Assembly: GCA_964514665.1 (NCBI GenBank) | Contig: CAZESH010000156.1 | Location: 1 to 9,759, forward strand | Origin: CAZESH01 sp964514665 | GTDB lineage: Bacteria > Bacillota > Bacilli > Paenibacillales > KCTC-25726 | Reading direction: 5' to 3' | DNA: 9,759 nucleotides | Notes under the pieces: model-generated | What the model was told of the DNA's origin: nothing | The model's database searches: none | Seen by the model: the letters and a program-made list of their open reading frames with translations, nothing else | Shown here: piece after piece, positions 5,018-9,759 of the stretch | Position numbering within the stretch: the stretch's first letter is position 1 | How the letters are laid out: each line of letters begins with the position of its first letter | Made by a program: the position numbers and the translations under genes

Positions 5018-6187
5018 ATGTCTGATGTCAGAATTGGCCTCGTTGGAGCCGGCTGGATGGGGAAAGCGCATACAAACGCATTTGTAAACGCCCAGCAGCT
5101 GTTCGGGAATGAATATGGAAGTCCGGTATTCGAGATGGTGGCCGATGTGAGCAAAGAACTGGCCGAAAAAGCGGGCAGACAACTTGGGTACGCCAGATTT
5201 ACCGACAATTGGCGGGAGGTTGTATCCGATCCCGACGTTGATGTGGTGGACATCGCCACACCGAACGCTCTTCACTACGAGGTCGCAAAGGCGGCTTTGG
5301 AGAATGGAAAGCACGTCTACTGCGAGAAGCCGTTGACACTTTCTGCGGCGCAATCCAAGGAGCTTGCCGAATTGGCCGGGCAAAAGGGAGTCGTCAACTA
5401 TGTGGGCTACAATAACGTGATGAATCCTGCGAGCGCTTACATCAAAGAGCTTGTGGAGACGGGCAAGCTTGGCACGATCGTGAGATTTTCGGGGACCTAC
5501 GATCAGGATATGCTGCTCGATGCCGCACTGCCGATTACCTGGCGTCATCTCAACAAGTACTCAGGCAGCGGAGCCTTGGGCGATCTGGGATCGCATTTGT
5601 TCAGCGTCTCGCAGTTTATCCTCGGCGATATCAAAAAAGTGAATGCACTTTCAAAAATCGTCATACCGAAGCGGGCGAAGCAAGCTGGCTCAAAGGAAAT
5701 GATAGATGTCGAAAACGACGACCTGATGATCATTACCGGCGAATACGAAAACGGCGCGATCGGCACCTTCGGCACGAGCCGGATCGCGGCGGGACGCAAA
5801 AATTTTCTCTCGATCGAGATCCAGGGCACATTGGGCTCGGTGCACTATTCGCTTGAGAGCTTAAATGAAGTGCATGTGTACTTTACATCCGATGAAAGTC
5901 GCGACCGCGGATTCAGGAAAGTGTTTTTGGGGCCCGATCATCGGGGATTCAGCGCATTGAATCCGGCAAGCGGAATTGCGATCGGTTTTAATGACATGAA
6001 AATATTGGAAGCCAACCGGTTGCTTTCGGCAATTACCCGCGGAACGGCCTATACGTGCGATTTCCGATTCGGCTGGAAGATCGACCGCACGGTCGGCGCC
6101 ATACTGAAATCCGCGGCCGATCGGCAATGGATCGACGTGCATTCATATGAAGGGGGTGAGGCCGGCAAGCTTGCAAGAAACAGCTAG
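5018..6187 (+). CDS. Gfo/Idh/MocA-family NAD(P)-dependent dehydrogenase 3
   Basis: 389 residues from the ATG at 5018. An upstream in-frame ATG at 4952 lies inside the preceding gene, and the ribosome site GAAGGAGAG (5003-5011) fits only the ATG at 5018, where the Rossmann strand begins (VRIGLVGAGWMGKAH). Motifs seen: G10-A-G12-W-M-G15 for NAD(P), CEKP with K104, and SGSGALGDLGSHLFSVSQFILGD with Asp189 and His193. A complete catalytic set is therefore present. Family role: NAD(P)-linked oxidation or reduction of a sugar or cyclitol hydroxyl in the cytoplasm. It resembles dehydrogenase 2 more than dehydrogenase 1 in length and in the region around the active-site His. The binding-protein gene follows after 58 bases with its own strong ribosome site. 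With three such enzymes in a row, successive oxidations, stereoisomer-specific partners or a hetero-oligomer are all possible. Confidence 0.9.
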   Translation: MSDVRIGLVGAGWMGKAHTNAFVNAQQLFGNEYGSPVFEMVADVSKELAEKAGRQLGYARFTDNWREVVSDPDVDVVDIATPNALHYEVAKAALENGKHVYCEKPLTLSAAQSKELAELAGQKGVVNYVGYNNVMNPASAYIKELVETGKLGTIVRFSGTYDQDMLLDAALPITWRHLNKYSGSGALGDLGSHLFSVSQFILGDIKKVNALSKIVIPKRAKQAGSKEMIDVENDDLMIITGEYENGAIGTFGTSRIAAGRKNFLSIEIQGTLGSVHYSLESLNEVHVYFTSDESRDRGFRKVFLGPDHRGFSALNPASGIAIGFNDMKILEANRLLSAITRGTAYTCDFRFGWKIDRTVGAILKSAADRQWIDVHSYEGGEAGKLARNS

Positions 6188-6245
6188 GCAGGCAATTCAT
6201 CATCAGGTCAGGCAAAATACTAACTAATTTTGAGGGGGATATTCA

Positions 6246-7295
6246 ATGAAATCCAAGAAGAGTATGTTAGTTTTGTTAAGCTTAATCGTTTTGGCAATGA
6301 TTTTTAGCGCATGCGGCGCCAAAAGCTCAACCGGAGCCGACAAGGACGGCGGGGATCAAGCGACAGCTGCTCCTCAGGCAACGAAAGCCGCGGATACCGC
6401 AGCGGACAAAAAGATTACTATTGGCGTATCCATGCCCACCTTTGACGACAAGTGGTTAAGCTACCTGTTGGGTGCAATGAAAGATTTCGGAGATTCCCAT
6501 AAAGGTGAAATGAATGCCGTTTATGTAGATGCGCAGAACGATGCGAACAAGCAATTAAGCCAGATTGAAAACTTTATTTCACAAAAAGTCGATGCCATCG
6601 CGATTGTGCCTGTCGATACGGTGTCGATCCAGCACATTGTCGATCAAGCCAATAAAGCGAACATTCCGATTGTCATCGTCAACCGTACGTTTGACGGAGT
6701 GGACAAAGCAAGCGCTTATGTTGGCGGCAATTCGATCCAATCGGGTATTCTGGAAATGACCCAGGCCGGCGAAGTGCTGAATGGCAAAGGCGACATCGCC
6801 GTGATGGAAGGACAAGAGGGTCAGGAAGCGCAGATCCAAAGAACAGCGGGATATAAGAAGATGATCAAGGAAAAATATCCGGATATTAAAATCGTGTTGG
6901 ACCAAACCGCTTCCTGGGATAGAGCAAAAGGCTTGACGCTGATGGAAAACTGGCTCAATTCCGGAAAGCATATCGACGCCGTGGTGTCCAATAATGATGA
7001 AATGGCAATCGGTGCCATTATGGCGTTAAAAGCCGCGAACAAGCTTGATCAAGTCAAAGTGTTCGGTATTGACGGAACACCGGTCGGTTTAAGCTTTGTC
7101 AAGAGCGGAGAAATGCAGGCAACCGTATTCCAGGATGCCATGGGCCAAGGCGAAGGCGGTATGGAAGCCGCCTATAAATTGGCGAAAGGCGAAACAGTGG
7201 AAAAAACCAATTTTATCGATTTTGTGCTTGTAACCAAAGATAATGTGGACGAAATTCAGAAAAAATGGGATGCAGCCAGACAGGCAGGCCAGTAA
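6246..7295 (+). CDS. CUT2/RbsB-type sugar ABC transporter substrate-binding lipoprotein
   Basis: 349 residues. The N terminus is a lipoprotein signal: MKSKK, a hydrophobic stretch (7-20), then FSAC with the lipid-modified Cys at 23. An Ala/Thr/Asp-rich spacer (24-54) tethers the protein to the outer face of the membrane. The rest is a type I periplasmic-binding fold (Peripla_BP_4/RbsB-like): ITIGVSMPTFDDKW, VDAQNDANKQLSQIENFISQKVD, IAIVPVDTVSI, IPIVIVNRTFDG, VSNNDEMAIGAIMALK and VFGIDGTP. Role: binds a monosaccharide- or cyclitol-like ligand and delivers it to the permease encoded next. GAGGGGGA (6232-6239) is a strong ribosome site. A 14-bp hairpin follows the stop, which may allow this component to be made in excess of the permease. 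The ligand cannot be named; the dehydrogenase and IolE-like neighbours make an inositol-like compound a reasonable guess. Confidence 0.92.
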   Translation: MKSKKSMLVLLSLIVLAMIFSACGAKSSTGADKDGGDQATAAPQATKAADTAADKKITIGVSMPTFDDKWLSYLLGAMKDFGDSHKGEMNAVYVDAQNDANKQLSQIENFISQKVDAIAIVPVDTVSIQHIVDQANKANIPIVIVNRTFDGVDKASAYVGGNSIQSGILEMTQAGEVLNGKGDIAVMEGQEGQEAQIQRTAGYKKMIKEKYPDIKIVLDQTASWDRAKGLTLMENWLNSGKHIDAVVSNNDEMAIGAIMALKAANKLDQVKVFGIDGTPVGLSFVKSGEMQATVFQDAMGQGEGGMEAAYKLAKGETVEKTNFIDFVLVTKDNVDEIQKKWDAARQAGQ

Positions 7296-7305
7296 ATCTA
7301 TTTAA

Positions 7306-7345
7306 ATACGAAAGGACACTTCGCAGGTGACGTGTCCTTTCGTAT
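7306..7345 (+). promoter_or_regulatory. Perfect 14-bp RNA stem-loop between binding-protein and permease genes
   Basis: ATACGAAAGGACAC (7306-7319) pairs perfectly with GTGTCCTTTCGTAT (7332-7345) around a 12-base loop. It starts 11 bases after the binding-protein stop. The following bases are CCAATCTTTT, so the T-run is displaced and short; this is not a classical terminator. A smaller hairpin (ATCGG 7356-7360 with CCGAT 7369-7373) follows. Likely roles are partial termination or protection of the upstream mRNA 3' end, keeping binding protein in excess over permease. Confidence 0.7.
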
Positions 7346-7399
7346 CCAATCTTTTATCGGTTCATACTCCGATTCTGCACAGTACTGGAGGAAAATAAA

Positions 7400-8389
7400 A
7401 TGAGTGAAATGCTCGATGCAGAAAAAAAATCGGGTTTTCAAGAAAAATTCAAAGCAAAGAGCCATACGATATTGACTCAATTCGGAATGCTGCTGATTTT
7501 GTTGGCGATGATTATCATTATGTCCTTTTTGTCGCCGACGTTTTTAACTACTGAGAATTTATTGAACATTGTCAGACAAATGACCATGATCGGCATTATC
7601 GCCATTGGCGTAACCATGATCATCATTACGACGGGGATCGATTTGTCATCCGGTTCGGTCGTCGCGCTTGTTGCGGTTGTAACGGCAAGTGTCGCTCATC
7701 CGGGACAGTATCCGTTGGTGCTGACGATATTGATCGGACTTGGTGTCGGATTGCTGACGGGCCTGATCAACGGGACCGTGATCGCCAAGGGGAGAATTGC
7801 CCCGTTCATCGTCACGCTGGGCATGATGACGGCGGCAAGAGGGGCGGCTTTGCTCTACAGCGGAGGAAGACCGATCGGAAATTTATCCGATTCATTCCAG
7901 TTCATCGGTCAAGGAGATTTTTTGGGAATCCCGATTCCCATCCTTATTTTTATCGGCGTTTGTATAATTTCATTCGTCTTGTTGAATAAAACGAAGTTCG
8001 GAAAATATGTGTATGCGATCGGCGGCAATGAGCAAGCCGCGGTCATTGCCGGTGTGAATGTGGATAAATACAAAATCATGATCTATAGCTATGCAGGTTT
8101 GCTTTCCGGTCTTGCCGGAATTATTGTTACCTCCCGGATCGCATCCGGACAGCCGACGGCGGGACTCAATTATGAGCTGGATGCCATTGCGGCTGCGGTT
8201 ATCGGCGGAACCAGCTTGGCCGGCGGTATCGGCACGATCGGCGGAACCGTGATCGGCGCGTTGATTATCGGCGTGATGAACAACAGTCTCGATTTGTTGA
8301 ACGTTTCTTCTTATTGGCAGCAGATTGTAAAAGGAGCCATCATTGTCACCGCCGTTTATTTCGATTCCAAAAAAAACAAGAGGAAATAG
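7400..8389 (+). CDS. RbsC-type (BPD_transp_2) sugar ABC transporter permease
   Basis: 329 residues, mostly hydrophobic, with about eight to ten membrane segments. The clearest are near 27-44, 62-78, 83-99, 107-127, 134-153, 176-196, 227-246, 282-297 and 308-320. Family landmarks are ITTGIDLSSGSVVAL (76-90), TAARGAALLYSGGRPIG (144-160), the cytoplasmic loop GGNEQAAVIAGVNVDKYK (208-225) expected to contact the ATPase, and AAAVIGGTSLAGGIGTIGG (264-282). Role: membrane channel of a CUT2 importer, probably a homodimer. GGAGGA (7386-7391) precedes the ATG. The matching ATPase (about 500 residues, RbsA/MglA type) is not found on either side, although the ATPase-contact loop is intact. That implies the ATPase is encoded elsewhere or beyond the right edge, or that the transporter is incomplete. 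The start at 7400 fits the ribosome site and the short polar N terminus. Confidence 0.93.
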   Translation: MSEMLDAEKKSGFQEKFKAKSHTILTQFGMLLILLAMIIIMSFLSPTFLTTENLLNIVRQMTMIGIIAIGVTMIIITTGIDLSSGSVVALVAVVTASVAHPGQYPLVLTILIGLGVGLLTGLINGTVIAKGRIAPFIVTLGMMTAARGAALLYSGGRPIGNLSDSFQFIGQGDFLGIPIPILIFIGVCIISFVLLNKTKFGKYVYAIGGNEQAAVIAGVNVDKYKIMIYSYAGLLSGLAGIIVTSRIASGQPTAGLNYELDAIAAAVIGGTSLAGGIGTIGGTVIGALIIGVMNNSLDLLNVSSYWQQIVKGAIIVTAVYFDSKKNKRK

Positions 8390-8401
8390 GGAGAGATAGT
8401 C

Positions 8402-9280
8402 ATGAAAATCAATATCGCAACAGCCCCGGATTCATGGGGCGTATGGTTTACGGACAATGAGAAACAGACTCCTTGGAACAGATGCATGGATGAAATGGCG
8501 GCAGCCGGCTATGAAGGCATTGAATTGGGACCGTGGGGGTATCTTCCCAACACGTACGAGGAGCTGAAAGCGGAACTGGACAAACGCAATTTGAAGCTTG
8601 TCGCCACCACGCTTGTCGGCGATCTCACTTCTGATGAAGCGACGGAAAAGCTGATCGCCCAACTCGATGAAATGGCGGACGTACAGCTTCGTTTCGAAGA
8701 CGCCAAATATGTGGTATTGATCGACGATTGCTACACCGATACATTCACAGGCGAAATGATCAGGCCGGCGGTATTGGATGATGGGCAGTGGCGCGGATTT
8801 GTGCAGAATATCCTGAAAGTCCGGGATCGCGCTTCCGAGCATGGTTTGCGGCTGGTTTTTCATCCCCATGCCCAAAGCCACGTAGAAACGGAAGCCCAGA
8901 TTGAAAAGCTGCTAGCGGACACGGATGTGAACTTGTGTCTGGACACCGGGCATCATGCGTATGCCGACGGGGATCCGGTGGCTTTTATGAGAAAGCATCA
9001 TGCAAGAATCCCTTATCTTCATGTGAAAAGCTGCGATTTTGAAGTCCGGGAGCGAATGTTCAAAGAGAAATGGCCCTTCGCCGAAGCCGTCGGCAAAGAC
9101 GTCTTTTGCGAGCCCGAGCTTGGCGTTGTGGACATGATAGCGTTTATGGAAATGCTGCGGGAAATCGATTTTGAGGGATGGGCGATTGTCGAGCAGGATA
9201 TGTACCCCGCTCCTTTTGACAAACCTTTTCCCATCGCCAAGCGAACGCGGGAATATTTAAGAACCATCGGAATGGCATAA
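8402..9280 (+). CDS. IolE-like sugar phosphate isomerase/epimerase-family TIM-barrel enzyme
   Basis: 292 residues of the xylose-isomerase-like TIM-barrel superfamily. The start, IATAPDSWGVWFTDNEKQTPW, and IELGPWGYLPN (40-50) resemble the IolE-like (inosose dehydratase-related) branch. Candidate metal ligands at strand ends are H154/H156 in FHPH, D181 and H184 in CLDTGHH, H207 in YLHVKS and E264 in IVEQD. The position where many relatives have the first Glu ligand appears to be His154, as in IolE-type proteins. Possible reactions are dehydration of a keto-inositol, epimerisation or isomerisation of a keto-sugar, or lyase chemistry on a 3-keto-glycoside; sequence alone does not decide. The gene starts 12 bases after the permease stop, and its ribosome site GGGAGAG (8389-8395) begins at the last base of that stop, so translational coupling is likely. 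It would act on the product of one or more of the three upstream dehydrogenases. No signal peptide; cytoplasmic. Confidence 0.85.
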   Translation: MKINIATAPDSWGVWFTDNEKQTPWNRCMDEMAAAGYEGIELGPWGYLPNTYEELKAELDKRNLKLVATTLVGDLTSDEATEKLIAQLDEMADVQLRFEDAKYVVLIDDCYTDTFTGEMIRPAVLDDGQWRGFVQNILKVRDRASEHGLRLVFHPHAQSHVETEAQIEKLLADTDVNLCLDTGHHAYADGDPVAFMRKHHARIPYLHVKSCDFEVRERMFKEKWPFAEAVGKDVFCEPELGVVDMIAFMEMLREIDFEGWAIVEQDMYPAPFDKPFPIAKRTREYLRTIGMA

Positions 9281-9307
9281 GGATTGTTCTGGACAGGAGG
9301 ATTTCGG

Positions 9308-9759
9308 ATGCGGATTTCCATTCTTCACAAGCTGTTGGCGGGATTTATGATCATTGCCGTCATCGTAGTGGGAGAAGGCGCTTTTTATTTAATTTCCTTG
9401 AACAAAGTTCATCAATCTCTCCTCAATATCTTGGAACGGCAGGCCGCTTTGAAATCTTATGCGGACGAACTTAAATATTACACAACGTTTCAAAATGAAA
9501 ACTTGTATGGCTATTTTTTGACTCAGGATACCTTCTATAAAGTGAAATTGTCGAATTCATATGATCAAATGAACGATTTATTCGTGAACATGAAACCGTT
9601 GATTCATGATCCCGAGATGATGAAGCAGATGGATAATGCCATTAAGCTCAACGACCGTTATATGACCGAAGTAAAAAAGATTTTCAAAATTCCGCAGGAT
9701 CAGATGGCAAAAGCAATTGAAGATTCCAAAACCGGCATTATCCCGCTCGGAAGCCTTAT
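9308..9759 (+). CDS. Membrane sensory protein, probably methyl-accepting chemotaxis protein (3' end beyond window)
   Basis: An open frame of 150 complete codons from the ATG at 9308 runs off the right edge; AGGAGG (9295-9300) is a perfect ribosome site. The N terminus is basic (MRISILHK), followed by one membrane segment (about 9-30). A helical extracytoplasmic region rich in Leu, Lys, Asn and Gln then begins (LNKVHQSLLNILERQAALK onward), which looks like a four-helix-bundle sensory domain of the 4HB_MCP/CHASE3 kind. The second membrane segment, HAMP and signalling domains would lie outside the window, so a histidine kinase or diguanylate cyclase is also possible. It starts 27 bases after the IolE-like gene with no terminator between them, suggesting co-expression. 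The inference is that the cell senses the transported compound, directly or through the binding protein. Confidence 0.7.
   Translation, partial: MRISILHKLLAGFMIIAVIVVGEGAFYLISLNKVHQSLLNILERQAALKSYADELKYYTTFQNENLYGYFLTQDTFYKVKLSNSYDQMNDLFVNMKPLIHDPEMMKQMDNAIKLNDRYMTEVKKIFKIPQDQMAKAIEDSKTGIIPLGSL

Noticed and set aside
4907..5548. 213-codon antisense open frame on the minus strand
   Set aside because: It overlaps dehydrogenases 2 and 3, which have clear family motifs, and shows no motif of its own.
1..9759. Search for tRNA or rRNA genes, CRISPR arrays, transposases and phage or defence genes
   Set aside because: None were seen. The window reads as metabolic genes with regulatory spacers, and no repeat-spacer pattern or mobile-element ends were visible.

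Overview
The window looks like the chromosome of a low-to-moderate GC Gram-positive bacterium, most likely a Paenibacillus-type member of the Bacillales. The reasons are the strong AGGAGG-like ribosome-binding sites, a lipoprotein-type solute-binding protein, a GH88 glycuronidase, a LacI-family regulator, clustered Gfo/Idh/MocA oxidoreductases, and a sensory-protein N terminus of the kind common in that group. No database search was possible, so the taxonomy is inference. All supported genes are on the + strand.

Left part (1-1335): the C-terminal three quarters of a GH88 unsaturated glucuronyl hydrolase runs in from the left edge. Just after it is the 5' end of what looks like a second gene, broken after about 26 codons. 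The broken reading frame runs straight into a good intrinsic terminator (980-1005). About 330 bases of non-coding DNA follow, with a TATAAT box, a dyad and an operator-like site in front of the regulator gene.

Middle part (1336-6187): a LacI-family repressor is followed by a 446-base AT-rich control region and then three consecutive Gfo/Idh/MocA NAD(P)-dependent sugar or cyclitol dehydrogenases. The control region has two exact 18-base copies of a palindromic site (core GTAATCGATTAC) 104 bp apart. A third, degenerate copy lies in front of the repressor gene itself. The first copy sits on the predicted start point of a good promoter (TTGCAA, 17 bp, TAAAAT). This points to a dedicated, autoregulated repressor and a local regulon. 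A separate CcpA/LacI-like palindrome lies nearer the first dehydrogenase gene.

Right part (6246-9759): a CUT2/RbsB-type lipoprotein binding protein, a perfect 14-bp RNA stem-loop, an RbsC-type permease, an IolE-like TIM-barrel isomerase/dehydratase and the start of a membrane sensory protein (probably a chemoreceptor). The ATPase normally found with such a transporter is absent from the window.

Together the genes describe an inducible uptake-and-oxidation pathway. A sugar or cyclitol-like compound is bound, imported without phosphorylation, oxidised by one or more of three dehydrogenases, and processed by an IolE-like enzyme, possibly with chemotaxis towards the compound. The substrate cannot be read from sequence; inositol-type compounds or 3-keto-glycoside chemistry are the main candidates.
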